Shown here in pieces: positions 44,419 through 53,498 of a DNA stretch of 64,000 bases; the stretch's first letter is position 1, and each line of letters opens with the position of its first letter. The notes below the pieces were generated by a model. That model saw nothing but the letters and a program-made list of their open reading frames with translations. It was not told where the DNA came from and ran no database searches. The stretch comes from Alphaproteobacteria bacterium (GTDB lineage Bacteria; Pseudomonadota; Alphaproteobacteria; Rhizobiales; Xanthobacteraceae): positions 1 through 64,000 of the forward strand of contig VGEP01000025.1 in the NCBI GenBank assembly GCA_016869215.1, read 5' to 3'. The position numbers and the translations under genes are program-made.

Positions 44419-44931
44419 TCAGGCCGCGCGCCATCCGGCCCAGTGATGCCGCCGCGACTCGACGTATTCGGCGAGGTCGGCGTCGGTCACCCGCACCAGG
44501 TCGGTGTGTCCGAAGCCCTTGGAATAGTCGAGCACCGAGACGATCTCCGGCGTGATCCGCAGCATCGGAACCGCTTCGGGGTCGGGCGGCGGCATGACCT
44601 TGTACTCGGGGTAGCGGCGCAGCAGGATCGAAATCGCGTGGTCGCGCTCGCCCGGGTCCTCGACCAGCACCGCGCGGGCGGACATCGAGAGGCCCTTGAT
44701 CTGAAGCGGTTGCGGATAGTCATTGCCCAACGCAATCGACAGGCGCGGGTCATGCGCGATGTTGGCGAACTTCTGGCTATCGCGCGCGATGAAGCAGTAG
44801 ATGATGAGCCCGTCGTTGGCGTATCCGACGATGGTGGCCTGCGGCCATCCGTCCGGCCGGTTGGTCGCGATCGTCATGATCCGGTGCTGGTCGAGCAGCT
44901 CGACGATTTGTTTCTTGAACTCGCGCTTCAT
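44419..44931 (-). CDS. Pyridoxamine 5'-phosphate oxidase-like flavin/F420-type protein
   Basis: A 170-residue split-barrel protein of the PNPOx-like family, binding a flavin or similar cofactor. The N-terminus 'IMTIATNRPDGWPQATIVGY' is the characteristic strand pair. It lacks enough to call true PdxH. It converges with the acetyltransferase gene and is divergent from truA. Function unknown; redox or general stress protein possible. Confidence 0.8.
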   Translation of the reverse strand: MKREFKKQIVELLDQHRIMTIATNRPDGWPQATIVGYANDGLIIYCFIARDSQKFANIAHDPRLSIALGNDYPQPLQIKGLSMSARAVLVEDPGERDHAISILLRRYPEYKVMPPPDPEAVPMLRITPEIVSVLDYSKGFGHTDLVRVTDADLAEYVESRRHHWAGWRAA

Positions 44932-44998
44932 GGCGTGACCCTCTAGGTTGAAGCAAGTCTAGGGGCCCAAGCCGGCTCCGTTTTGAGGTGGATCAACC

Positions 44999-45736
44999 GT
45001 GCCGCGCTACAGGATCATCGTCGAATACGACGGCGCGCCGTTCGCCGGCTGGCAGGTGCAGGACAACGCGCCGACCGTGCAGGGCGCATTGATGGCGGCG
45101 GTCCGCGCGCTGAGCGGCGAGGCCGCGATGGTCCAGGGCGCGGGCCGCACTGACGCCGGCGTGCATGCGCTGGGGCAGGTCGCGCACTTTGACCTCTCGA
45201 AGGACTACGAAACCGACACGGTGCGCGATGCGCTCAACGCGCACTTGAGGCCGCATCCGGTTGCGGTCCTTTCCGCTGCGGTCGTGCCGCCGGACTTCGA
45301 CGCGCGCCGCTCGGCGGTCCGGCGGCACTACCTTTACCGCATCGTCAACCGCCGTCCCGATCTCGCGCTCGAACGCGGGCGGGCCTGGCGCGTGCCGCGC
45401 CCGCTCGACCATGAGGCGATGCACGCCGCCGCCCAGCGCCTCGTCGGCAAGCACGACTTCACGACGTTCCGCTCCACCGAGTGCCAGGCCAAGTCGCCGG
45501 TGAAGACCCTCGATCGACTGGACGTATCGCGCTTCGGCGACGAGGTGCAGATCGCGGCGGACGCACGCTCCTTCCTGCACAACCAGGTGCGCTCCATGGT
45601 CGGCTCGCTGGTCATGGCCGGAGAGGGCAAGTGGAGCGCCGAAGATCTCGCCCGCGCGCTTGCAGCGCGCGACCGCGCGGCCTGCGGTCCCGTCGCGCCG
45701 CCGGAGGGGCTTTATCTCGTCCGAGTTGATTATTGA
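44999..45736 (+). CDS. truA: tRNA pseudouridine(38-40) synthase TruA
   Basis: A 245-residue TruA that makes pseudouridine in the anticodon stem-loop. The catalytic Asp lies in Gly-Arg-Thr-Asp-Ala-Gly-Val-His (near 50). The N-terminus Tyr-Arg-Ile-Ile-Val-Glu-Tyr-Asp-Gly is standard. The start is GTG at 44999 with a GAGG site nine bases upstream; no ATG fits. It belongs to the def-fmt-truA neighbourhood conserved in this class. Confidence 0.95.
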   Translation: MPRYRIIVEYDGAPFAGWQVQDNAPTVQGALMAAVRALSGEAAMVQGAGRTDAGVHALGQVAHFDLSKDYETDTVRDALNAHLRPHPVAVLSAAVVPPDFDARRSAVRRHYLYRIVNRRPDLALERGRAWRVPRPLDHEAMHAAAQRLVGKHDFTTFRSTECQAKSPVKTLDRLDVSRFGDEVQIAADARSFLHNQVRSMVGSLVMAGEGKWSAEDLARALAARDRAACGPVAPPEGLYLVRVDY

Positions 45737-45774
45737 TGGTAGAAGCGATGCCACGCCGTTCGGCCGGAGGCTCT

Positions 45775-46749
45775 ATGATTTCCCGTAGGCAGTTCGTGAT
45801 TTCGTCCTTGCTCGCAGGCGTTGCCGCGCCAGCCTTCGCGCAGGGCTTCCCGAGCGCGTTGATCCGCATCGTCGTGCCGGCCGCGCCCGGCGGCGGCACC
45901 GATATCCTGGCGCGCGCCATGAGCACGCAGCTTCAGACCGCGTGGGGACAGACGGTGATCGTGGAGAACCGCTCGGGTGCCGGCGGGCTGATTGGTACCC
46001 GTTCGGCCATTGTCGCGACGGCCGACGGTCACACGCTCCTGATGGCGGCGACCAGCGCCATCATGTCGCTCGCCATCAGCAAGGGCAGCAATCCGAATTT
46101 CGAGATCGCGGACGACCTCGCCGCGGTGACGCTGGTCTCCGCGCCGCCCTACATTCTCGTGGCGCATCCTTCGGTCCCGGCGAAGAACGCGGCCGAGCTG
46201 GTGGCCTATGCCAAGGCCAATCCCGGCAAGCTCACCTACGGCTCCTCCGGCGCGGGCGCGGCCTCGCATCTGTCGGGCGCGCTGTTCGCGCAGATGGCCG
46301 GCATCGACATGCTGCACGTGCCGTACCGCGGCATGGGGCCCGCGGTGCCCGACCTGCTCGGCGGGCGCATCCAGCTGCTGTTCGCGCCGGCGATCACGGT
46401 CACGCCGCATATCGCATCCGGCGCGCTGCGGATGATCGGCACCACTGGCGCCAGGCGCTCGTCGCTGTTCCCGGATTTCCCGACCGTCGCCGAGACCGGC
46501 CTTCCGGGCTACGATTCGCTCGGCTGGTTCGGACTGTTCGCGCCGTCCGCCGTGCCGCAGGCGACGACGGCGAAAATCGCTGCCGGCGTGCGCGCGGTGC
46601 TGCTGTCCGAGGATTTGAAGAAGCGGCTTGCGGAGCAGGGCGCCGAGCCCGCGCCGACGACGCCCGCGGAATTCAGGACGTTCGTCAACGCCGACATCCG
46701 CAAGTGGCTCGCTCTTGCCGCGAAGGCCGGCATCAAGCTCGGCGGCTGA
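45775..46749 (+). CDS. Tripartite tricarboxylate transporter (Bug) substrate-binding protein, copy 1
   Basis: A 324-residue periplasmic binding protein of the Bug/TctC family. ATG at 45775 is favoured by a strong CGGAGG site six bases upstream and gives a signal with Ser-Arg-Arg-Gln-Phe (Tat-like). Typical Bug landmarks: Ile-Val-Val-Pro-Ala-Ala-Pro-Gly-Gly-Gly-Thr-Asp, 'YGSSGAGAASHLSGALF' and 'VPYRG'. No TctA/TctB membrane partners are in the window. The ligand, a carboxylate most likely, is unknown. Follows truA by 38 bases. Confidence 0.9.
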   Translation: MISRRQFVISSLLAGVAAPAFAQGFPSALIRIVVPAAPGGGTDILARAMSTQLQTAWGQTVIVENRSGAGGLIGTRSAIVATADGHTLLMAATSAIMSLAISKGSNPNFEIADDLAAVTLVSAPPYILVAHPSVPAKNAAELVAYAKANPGKLTYGSSGAGAASHLSGALFAQMAGIDMLHVPYRGMGPAVPDLLGGRIQLLFAPAITVTPHIASGALRMIGTTGARRSSLFPDFPTVAETGLPGYDSLGWFGLFAPSAVPQATTAKIAAGVRAVLLSEDLKKRLAEQGAEPAPTTPAEFRTFVNADIRKWLALAAKAGIKLGG

Positions 46750-46811
46750 GCCGTGCATCGCCGCGCCTCTCGCCCGCAATCGCACGCATGAACCGAAATG
46801 CTGGAGGACAC

Positions 46812-47792
46812 ATGATCTCACGCCGCAGCCTGCTTCGCGCATCCGCCGCCTTGGCCGCAGCCGGTGCTGCGCATCCCGCCCTCGCGCAAGCCGCCTTTCC
46901 CGCCGGTCAGGTCCGCATGATCGTGCCGTTCCCGCCGGGCGGGGGCACCGACCTGATCGGCCGCGTCCTGACCTCCGGGCTGCAGACGCTCTGGGGCCAG
47001 ACGGTGCTGCAGGAGTACATGCCGGGCGCGTCGGGCCTGATCGGGGTACGCCGCGCGGCGACGTCGACGCCGGACGGCTACACGCTGCTCTTGTCCTCGA
47101 CCGGCGGCATTCTCGCGCTGGCGAGCTCCAATCCCGACCCGGCCTACAAGGTCACGCAAGACCTCGCGCCGGTCACGCTGATGTCGGCGCCGCCCTATAT
47201 GCTCTGCTGTCATCCCGACGTGCCGGTGAAGACCGCGGCGGAGCTGATTTCGTATGCCAAGGCCAACCCCGGCAAGCTCACCTTCGGCTCGTCCGGCACC
47301 GGCACCGCGACGCATATGTCGGGCGTGCTGTTCCAGCACATGGCCAAGGTCGAGTTCCTGCACGTGCCCTATCGCGGGCTGGGCCCCGCCACGACCGGAA
47401 TCCTCGGCAATCAGGTCAATCTGATCTTCGCGCCTGTCACCATCGTGCCGCACGTCGCCAGCGGCAAGCTGCGCGCCATCGGCATGACGACCGCCAAACG
47501 CACGCCGCTGTTCCCGGACATCCCGACCGTCGCGGAGACCGGCCTGCCGGGCTACGAATCGCTCGGCTGGTTCGGCGTGTTCGCGCCGTCCAAGACTCCG
47601 GCGGCGATCGTCGAGAAGATCAGCGCCGATGCCGGCAAGGTGCTGCGCTCGGCGGAGGCGAAAAATGCGCTGAACAAGCAGGGCGCGGAGCCGGCGCCGA
47701 ACAGCCCGCGGGAGTTCGGCACGTTCGTCGAAGCCGAGGTCAGGAAGTGGCTGGAGCTTGCGAAGATCGCAGGCGTGAAGCTCGGCGGATGA
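46812..47792 (+). CDS. Tripartite tricarboxylate transporter (Bug) substrate-binding protein, copy 2
   Basis: A 326-residue paralogue of the preceding gene in tandem. The start at 46812 has GGAGG five bases upstream and a twin-Arg signal (Ile-Ser-Arg-Arg-Ser-Leu-Leu). Bug landmarks are kept: Pro-Phe-Pro-Pro-Gly-Gly-Gly-Thr-Asp, 'FGSSGTGTATHMSGVLF' and 'VPYRGLG'. The close likeness to copy 1 points to local duplication. It abuts the convergent dapE stop with no spacing. Confidence 0.9.
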   Translation: MISRRSLLRASAALAAAGAAHPALAQAAFPAGQVRMIVPFPPGGGTDLIGRVLTSGLQTLWGQTVLQEYMPGASGLIGVRRAATSTPDGYTLLLSSTGGILALASSNPDPAYKVTQDLAPVTLMSAPPYMLCCHPDVPVKTAAELISYAKANPGKLTFGSSGTGTATHMSGVLFQHMAKVEFLHVPYRGLGPATTGILGNQVNLIFAPVTIVPHVASGKLRAIGMTTAKRTPLFPDIPTVAETGLPGYESLGWFGVFAPSKTPAAIVEKISADAGKVLRSAEAKNALNKQGAEPAPNSPREFGTFVEAEVRKWLELAKIAGVKLGG

Positions 47793-48974
47793 TCAGGCGA
47801 AATATTTTTCCAGAATCCGCCGATACACCCTTGTCAGTGCGTGCAGGTCGTCGACCGGCACGCGCTCGTCGGTGGCGTGCATGGTCGTGCCGACCAGCCC
47901 GAATTCCACCACCGGGCAATAGTCCTTGATGAAGCGCGCATCGGACGTCCCGCCCGAAGTCGAGAGCTCGGGTGTGCGGCCGGTCACGTCGGCGACCGCC
48001 TTGACCACTACTTCGGTGAACGGGCTCGGCTCGGTGTAGAACACGTCGGCGTTCGACGGCTCCCAGTCGATGCGCCACTTCACCTTGCCGCCGACCGCGG
48101 CCTTGGCCGCGCGCAGTTCGACCAGGGCTTTCAGCGATCCATAGCTGTGGCAGTCGTTAAAGCGGATGTTGAACCGCGCCCGAGCTTCGCCGGGAATGAG
48201 ATTGACCGTCGGGTTGCCGATGTCGATCGAGGTAAACTCCAGGTTCGACGGGTCGAACTTGTGGCTGCCCTTGTCAAGCGGCTCGTCCATCAGCGCAGTC
48301 ATTATCTTGACCAGCCCGCGCACCGGGTTGTCCGCGCGGTGCGGATAGGCGACGTGGCCCTGCTTGCCGGTGACGACGAGCACGCCGTTCTGCGAACCGC
48401 GGCGTCCGAGCTTGATGGTGTCGCCGAGCTCGGCGACGTTGCCGGGCTCGCCCAGCACGCAATGGTCGAACTTTTCGCCGCGCTCGGCCGCCCACTTCAG
48501 CAGCTTTGGGCTGCCGTTGATGGCGACGCCCTCTTCGTCGCCGGTGATCAGGAACGAAATCGAGCCCTTGCCGTCCTTGCGCGGCTTGCCGCCGTTGGCC
48601 GCAAGATGCGCGAGCGTGGCGGCGAGCTTGCACGCGATCGCGCCCTTCATGTCGACCGCGCCGCGGCCGTAGAGCACGCCGTTGTCGATGTCTGCCGCAA
48701 ACGGCCCATGCGACCAGGCCTTGGGATCGCCAGGCGGTACGACGTCGGTGTGGCCGGCGAACATTAGGTGCGGACCGGACACGCCGATACGCGCGTAAAG
48801 GTTCTCGACGTCGGCCGTCCCCGGCTCCGAGAACGTCATGCGGTGGACGGCAAAGCCCGCGCCTTCCAGCAACGATTGCAGGAACGTCAGCGCGCCGCCT
48901 TCGGCCGGCGTCACCGACGGGCAGCGCAGGAGATCGCGGGCGATGGCGACGGGATCGGCGGGGGATGCGGTCAT
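47793..48974 (-). CDS. dapE: Succinyl-diaminopimelate desuccinylase
   Basis: A 393-residue M20 family two-zinc hydrolase that removes succinate from N-succinyl-LL-diaminopimelate in the lysine/peptidoglycan pathway. Metal-binding motifs: Phe-Ala-Gly-His-Thr-Asp-Val-Val, Gly-Arg-Gly-Ala-Val-Asp-Met-Lys-Gly, Thr-Gly-Asp-Glu-Glu-Gly, and His in Gly-Thr-Thr-Met-His near the end. The start at 48974 gives the usual length. dapD, another step of this pathway, lies 1.1 kb away in the same direction. Confidence 0.95.
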   Translation of the reverse strand: MTASPADPVAIARDLLRCPSVTPAEGGALTFLQSLLEGAGFAVHRMTFSEPGTADVENLYARIGVSGPHLMFAGHTDVVPPGDPKAWSHGPFAADIDNGVLYGRGAVDMKGAIACKLAATLAHLAANGGKPRKDGKGSISFLITGDEEGVAINGSPKLLKWAAERGEKFDHCVLGEPGNVAELGDTIKLGRRGSQNGVLVVTGKQGHVAYPHRADNPVRGLVKIMTALMDEPLDKGSHKFDPSNLEFTSIDIGNPTVNLIPGEARARFNIRFNDCHSYGSLKALVELRAAKAAVGGKVKWRIDWEPSNADVFYTEPSPFTEVVVKAVADVTGRTPELSTSGGTSDARFIKDYCPVVEFGLVGTTMHATDERVPVDDLHALTRVYRRILEKYFA

Positions 48975-49019
48975 GAATTGGCTGTAGCGGTGTGTCCGCC
49001 GGCTGGTCAATGGCGACGT

Positions 49020-49454
49020 CTAATGCTGCGCCGGCTTCGGCGCCACCGGATCGGGGCCATAGGGGTTGGCTTCGATCGAGCCGCGCAGCGCGCCGAGTTC
49101 GACGATGGACCAGATCAGAATGACGAAGCCTGCGATCGAAAGGGCGCTCGCGACCGTGCCGCCATCCAGCAGGCTTGCCGCCGAAAATGCCAGCAACGGG
49201 CCGAGATAGAACAGCAGCAGCCACCAGCTCGACTTGTTGCGGTCGTGCAGGCGCTTGATGCCGACGCCGATGCTGGAGATCAGGCAGGGCACGTACAACA
49301 GAAGCGCAACCACGATCATCGCCGTATAGGACGGCACGAAGTAATCGATGACGAAGACGATCGCTGCGGCGATGAAATAGATCAGGACCGCCAGCCAATA
49401 CTGCGCCCGGCCGATGCGGCCCTGAAAGCTGAACAGCAGTTGAATCGGGTCCAT
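49020..49454 (-). CDS. DUF805 membrane protein, copy 1
   Basis: A 144-residue inner-membrane protein with four helices and the DUF805 signature Gly-Ile-Lys-Arg-Leu-His-Asp-Arg-Asn-Lys-Ser-Ser-Trp-Trp in the central loop. The N-terminus (Phe-Gln-Gly-Arg-Ile-Gly-Arg-Ala-Gln-Tyr-Trp) is also typical. Function unknown. It has a close paralogue next door, same length and direction. Lies 45 bases upstream of dapE. Confidence 0.85.
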   Translation of the reverse strand: MDPIQLLFSFQGRIGRAQYWLAVLIYFIAAAIVFVIDYFVPSYTAMIVVALLLYVPCLISSIGVGIKRLHDRNKSSWWLLLFYLGPLLAFSAASLLDGGTVASALSIAGFVILIWSIVELGALRGSIEANPYGPDPVAPKPAQH

Positions 49455-49539
49455 CGCCGACCCCCGTAAATGACGGAGGCCGCGAATCTATCCCGTGCGG
49501 CGGACCCGATAAAGGGCCGCCGCCACGCCGGACCGGCGT

Positions 49540-49974
49540 TCAGGCGGCTTGGTTAAGCGGATCGGGCCCGTATTGGTTCTGCCCCGCCGTGCCGCGCAAG
49601 CAGCCAAGCTCGATGAAGCCCCAAAGGCTGATCGCAAAGCTGACAAGCGACAGCACCATGCTGCCCGACGTCACGTCCTCTTCGAGCTGATAGTTGATCC
49701 AGGCGCCCGCGGCGCCCAGAACCATCGGTACGCCGACGAACAGCGCGATCCACCAGCCCGACTTGTCTCGGTCGTGCAGCCGTTTAATGCCGACCATGAC
49801 GCCCGACACCAGCATCCCGATGTAGCCCGCGGCCGCCGCGATCCAGCCCAGAATCGGGATGAACAGCAGCATCACGATCACGACCGAAATGACGATATAG
49901 GCGAGAACGGCAAGCCAGAACTTGCCGCGATTGATACGGCCTTCGTAGGTAAACAGCAGATTGAAAATGTTCAT
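49540..49974 (-). CDS. DUF805 membrane protein, copy 2
   Basis: A 144-residue paralogue of the neighbouring DUF805 gene with the same four-helix plan and the loop motif Gly-Ile-Lys-Arg-Leu-His-Asp-Arg-Asp-Lys-Ser-Gly-Trp-Trp. Both end in a conserved Asn-x-Tyr-Gly-Pro-Asp-Pro. The pair sits between dapD and dapE. Function unknown. Confidence 0.85.
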   Translation of the reverse strand: MNIFNLLFTYEGRINRGKFWLAVLAYIVISVVIVMLLFIPILGWIAAAAGYIGMLVSGVMVGIKRLHDRDKSGWWIALFVGVPMVLGAAGAWINYQLEEDVTSGSMVLSLVSFAISLWGFIELGCLRGTAGQNQYGPDPLNQAA

Positions 49975-50091
49975 TTTTCAGTCCCCATCGGCAAACAGAG
50001 TAGATTTTATCGCGCCCGGCGACTGTGAGAAAGGCCACAGTGCAGGCGCTTCCGTCCGGACGAAACGGCGGGATCGCGCAAAGCGCAAGGC

Positions 50092-50937
50092 TCAGTCGCG
50101 CAGCAGTTCGTTGATGCTGGTCTTGGAGCGGGTCTTCTCGTCGACGCGCTTGACGATCACGGCGCAGTAGAGGTTCGGGCCGGGCTGACCGTTCGGCAGC
50201 GGCTTGCCCGGCAGCGTCCCAGACACGACCACGGAATAGGGCGGCACCTCGCCGCGCATGGTCTGGCCGGTATCGCGGTCGACGATGGTCGTGGATGCGC
50301 CGAGATAGACGCCCATGGCCAGCACCGAGCCTTCGCGCACGACCACGCCCTCGGCCACTTCCGCGCGCGCGCCGATGAAGCAATTGTCCTCGACGATCAC
50401 CGGCCCCGCCTGCAGCGGCTCCAGCACGCCGCCGATGCCCGCGCCGCCGGAGATGTGGCAGTTCTTGCCGATCTGTGCGCAGGAGCCGACGGTCGCCCAG
50501 GTGTCGACCATGGTGCCGGAATCCACATAGGCGCCGAGGTTGACGAACGACGGCATCAGAATGACGTTCGGCGCGATATAGGCCGACTTGCGCACGACGC
50601 TGCCCGGCACCGCGCGGAAGCCCGCCGCCTTGAAGCGTTCGCCGTCCCAGCCTTCGAACTTGGTCGGCACCTTGTCCCACCACGTCGAGCCGTTTGCCGC
50701 GCCCTCCATCGGGCCGTTGTCGGCGAGCCGGAACGACATCAGGACGGCCTTCTTCAACCACTGGTTCACGGTCCAAGCGCCGTTGCCGCCGCGCTCGGCG
50801 ACGCGCGCCTTGCCGCTGTCGAGCAGGTCGAGCGCGGTTTCCACCGCCTCGCGCACCGGCCCTTTGGTCGCGGGCGTGATCTCATTGCGCTTCTCGAAGG
50901 CGTCGTCGATGGTCTTTGCAAGGTCGGACTGGGACAT
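50092..50937 (-). CDS. dapD: Tetrahydrodipicolinate N-succinyltransferase
   Basis: A 281-residue trimeric acyltransferase that succinylates tetrahydrodipicolinate in lysine/diaminopimelate synthesis. The left-handed beta-helix hexapeptide repeats run from about 105 to 215 ('[20 protein letters not shown]', then '[19 protein letters not shown]'). The start at 50937 (Met-Ser-Gln-Ser-Asp-Leu) is the family start. Upstream of dapE, which acts two steps later. Confidence 0.96.
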   Translation of the reverse strand: MSQSDLAKTIDDAFEKRNEITPATKGPVREAVETALDLLDSGKARVAERGGNGAWTVNQWLKKAVLMSFRLADNGPMEGAANGSTWWDKVPTKFEGWDGERFKAAGFRAVPGSVVRKSAYIAPNVILMPSFVNLGAYVDSGTMVDTWATVGSCAQIGKNCHISGGAGIGGVLEPLQAGPVIVEDNCFIGARAEVAEGVVVREGSVLAMGVYLGASTTIVDRDTGQTMRGEVPPYSVVVSGTLPGKPLPNGQPGPNLYCAVIVKRVDEKTRSKTSINELLRD

Positions 50938-51086
50938 TCGGCTCCCCGGGCTGTGCAATGCTGTGTTGCAAGCCGGGGGCGGCGGTGTCAACGGGGCCCG
51001 GAGCGGCCGAGAGCGCCCCGTTCATCGGGCTTGGCGTAGCCGCCGACAGGAAGCTTCATCCCGGCGCCTGACCGAGCGTGGCCGGA

Positions 51087-51809
51087 TCAACGCCCCGCAA
51101 TCACGCGGTTGAGGAACGCCGTCAGGTCGTCGGTGACGTGGTGCACATGCGGGGCCTCGCGCCCCTCCAGCTCCCAGCCCTCGCGGAACACCTCGCGCGT
51201 GGCCGGCGGCACCACCAGCACCGTGGTCATGCCGAGTGTGTGCGGCACTTCGAGGTTGCGGGCGAGGTCCTCGAACATGGCCGCGCGCCTGGGCTCGACG
51301 CCGTGCTTGTGCAGGAAGCGGTCGTAGACCTGCGGCAGCGGCTTCGGATCGAGATCGGCCGCGGCGATGTCGAACACGTCCTCGAAGCAATGGTCGATCT
51401 CGAGCCGCCGCATCACCGCTTCGGCGTGCTTGCGGGTGCCGTTGGTCAGGATCAGCTTGCGCCCCGGCAGGCGCTCGATCGCCGCGCCAAGCTCGGGGTT
51501 CGGCAGCAGCGGCGAATGGTCGATGGCGTGGACGTGTTCCAGAAAGTCGTCCGGGCTCATGCCGTGCTCGGCCATCAGCCCGCGCATCGAGGTGCCGTAG
51601 CGCTTGTAGTAGTCCTTCTGGACGCGGAACGCCTCGTCCTTCGGGATCTTCAGGAAATTCGAGATGAACTCCTTGATCTTGTCGTCGATCTGTTGCCAGA
51701 GGTTCAGGTCGTGCGGGTAGAGCGTGTTGTCGAGATCGAACACCCAGTTCTGGACATCCTGAAAACCGGGCCGGGAATTGGCGGGTAGGGGTTCGGCTTG
51801 CGCGCTCAT
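51087..51809 (-). CDS. HAD family pyrimidine 5'-nucleotidase-like phosphatase
   Basis: A 240-residue haloacid dehalogenase-type phosphatase. Motif I is Phe-Asp-Leu-Asp-Asn-Thr-Leu-Tyr-Pro (catalytic Asp pair), motif II Leu-Thr-Asn-Gly-Thr-Arg, and motif III/IV the later Lys and 'MFEDLARNL'. The alpha-helical cap with Tyr-Tyr-x-x-Tyr-Gly matches the Sdt1/Phm8 pyrimidine nucleotidase group. A start at 51821 is also possible. It precedes dapD by 149 bases. Likely substrate: UMP/CMP or a similar phosphate. Confidence 0.85.
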   Translation of the reverse strand: MSAQAEPLPANSRPGFQDVQNWVFDLDNTLYPHDLNLWQQIDDKIKEFISNFLKIPKDEAFRVQKDYYKRYGTSMRGLMAEHGMSPDDFLEHVHAIDHSPLLPNPELGAAIERLPGRKLILTNGTRKHAEAVMRRLEIDHCFEDVFDIAAADLDPKPLPQVYDRFLHKHGVEPRRAAMFEDLARNLEVPHTLGMTTVLVVPPATREVFREGWELEGREAPHVHHVTDDLTAFLNRVIAGR

Positions 51810-51863
51810 GGCACGACGCATGTGCCCCGTCGCGGCGTTTCCCGCAAGGGTGCTGCTGGAAAA

Positions 51864-52871
51864 CTATTTGAACCGGATGGTCGTTCCGGCGCGGCCGTCG
51901 AGCTCCACGCTGGCGAATCCGGCCGCATTCAGCCCGTGGCCCGCGCAGTCGCGGTGATCGTTCAGCTCGAACTTGACGTTGCGCGTGCAGAGCACGGTTT
52001 CGCCGCCCCATGCCAGCGGACGGTCGCCCTGCCGGATCGCCGAGCCCGCGGCATTGACCGCCTCGGCGAAGCTGTAGATCCGGCGCGGCTTGCCCGTGAG
52101 GTCGGGCCGCAGGCACCGTCCGGGGGCGACGCGATACCAGCCGCGGGTGGTGACCGCACCCTTATCCTCGATCCCGAGCGCCGCCATCACCGGGTGTACG
52201 GTGTCGTTGCACCAGGTGAGACCCGCGCCGCCCGGCCGCTGCGCCGCCGCGATCAGCACGTCGAAGAAGTCCGAGCGGCCCGCGGCGGTGTTCTCCAGCC
52301 GGTTGTCGGCGATGAATTGCGCGATGGCGGTGTCGGTCTTGGCGCCCCGGATGCCGTCGATCGGCGTCGCGTCGTAGCCTACGATCGTCAGCAGCCGCTG
52401 GATCGCGGCGTCGCGCGCCTGCTCGTCGGTGTATTCGGCCTCCTCGGCGAGATACGCGACCAGGCCTTTCTCGGTGACGCTCGGACGGATCGCGGTGAAG
52501 CGGGCTTGCGTCTGGCCCCGGCCGCAACGCCCGGCGTCGGCGATCACAAAGCTGTCGGCGGCGACGCAGAAATTAGCGTGGCCGCGCTGCGGCAGCGGCG
52601 AGCCGCCGTAGACCGCCAGCGCGCGGGCATGCAGATAGAGCGTTTCGCCCGGCGGATTGCCTTGCAGCACGGTCCGGCACTGGCCGGGGTCGATGCGGAA
52701 CCAGCCGCGGGTTGCGGCTGCGCCCTTGTCCTCGATGGCGATGGCCGCCTCGATGACAAAGCTCATGCGCGAGCAGATTTGCAGGTCGGCGCGGGCGGGC
52801 AGGGCGAACGTGACTGCCGCCGCCAAAAGCGCCGGTGTCAGGAGCGCAAGTCTGGTCCAGCGAATCGTCAT
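51864..52871 (-). CDS. Exported protein with two DUF1036 domains
   Basis: A 335-residue protein with a Sec signal (about 1-28) and two copies of the DUF1036 domain: about 29-105 and 220-315. Both copies contain 'IEDKGA' followed by Thr-Arg-Gly-Trp-Phe/Tyr-Arg and a Cys pair. Between them lies a helical region like a peptidoglycan-binding domain. Periplasmic or cell-surface location is expected; function unknown. A start at 52889 would add six residues. Confidence 0.78.
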   Translation of the reverse strand: MTIRWTRLALLTPALLAAAVTFALPARADLQICSRMSFVIEAAIAIEDKGAAATRGWFRIDPGQCRTVLQGNPPGETLYLHARALAVYGGSPLPQRGHANFCVAADSFVIADAGRCGRGQTQARFTAIRPSVTEKGLVAYLAEEAEYTDEQARDAAIQRLLTIVGYDATPIDGIRGAKTDTAIAQFIADNRLENTAAGRSDFFDVLIAAAQRPGGAGLTWCNDTVHPVMAALGIEDKGAVTTRGWYRVAPGRCLRPDLTGKPRRIYSFAEAVNAAGSAIRQGDRPLAWGGETVLCTRNVKFELNDHRDCAGHGLNAAGFASVELDGRAGTTIRFK

Positions 52872-52911
52872 GCGAATCCGCGGCGACATTTACCACGGAA
52901 GTGTTCTTTTT

Positions 52912-52960
52912 GAGCATGATCTTGTCCGAAAACCGGTGCCCACTTTTCGGGATCATGCTC
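52912..52960. repeat. 49-base dispersed palindromic element
   Basis: GAGCATGATC at 52912-52921 pairs with GATCATGCTC at 52951-52960, and inner CCGAAAA pairs with TTTTCGG around a 10-base loop, with a four-base bulge. Sequences of this exact type recur between genes in many Bradyrhizobium-like genomes. It lies between two divergent genes. Confidence 0.85.
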
Positions 52961-52990
52961 TAAAGTCTCACCGCAACAGGAGCCCCCTTC

Positions 52991-53479
52991 ATGTCCGCCA
53001 TCACGCTCGCCCAGGCCAATCGCATTCTCGACGCCATCGTCAAACGCGCCGCCGAGCTTCAGACCCGGCCGATCAGCGCGGTGGTGGTGGAGCCCGGCTG
53101 CGTGGTCAAAGCGTTCCAGAAGGAGGACGGCGCCTCGATGGTCCGGTTCGAGATGGCCTATGGCAAAGCCTATGCGTCGCTGGCGCTCGGCCGCGATTCG
53201 AGCCTGGTCAAAATCCGAAGCCAGGAGAAGCCGGACTTTGTGCGCTATCTGGTTACGGCGAGCGATGACAAGCTGTTCGCCGAAGGCGGCGGCAAGCTCA
53301 TCCGCGACGACAAGGGCGACGTGGTCGGTGCGGTCGGCGTGACCGGCGACACCGAGGAACGCGACGAGGAACTGGCGATCCACGGCATTCGCGCCGCGGG
53401 CCTGAAGATCGACACCGACTTCGAGGGCCAGGGCCGGCAGTTCATCATCCGCCGCACCGCCGGTTCGGACGGGCGGTGA
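52991..53479 (+). CDS. GlcG/HbpS family (DUF336) heme-binding-like protein
   Basis: A 162-residue protein of the GlcG/HbpS family: 'ITLAQANRILDAIVKRAAEL' opens the fold, and the 'AYASLALGR', 'GGGKLIRDDKGDVVGAVGVTG' and 'DEELAIHGIRAAGL' segments are the family core. Some members bind heme or degrade it; most have no known role. Soluble, no signal. Converges with the third Bug gene. Confidence 0.85.
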   Translation: MSAITLAQANRILDAIVKRAAELQTRPISAVVVEPGCVVKAFQKEDGASMVRFEMAYGKAYASLALGRDSSLVKIRSQEKPDFVRYLVTASDDKLFAEGGGKLIRDDKGDVVGAVGVTGDTEERDEELAIHGIRAAGLKIDTDFEGQGRQFIIRRTAGSDGR

Positions 53480-53498
53480 AATTAAGCGCGACCGGCGC

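Noticed and set aside
45733-45774. Earlier start for the first Bug gene
   Set aside because: It would add 14 residues before the signal peptide, whereas 45775 has a strong GGAGG site.
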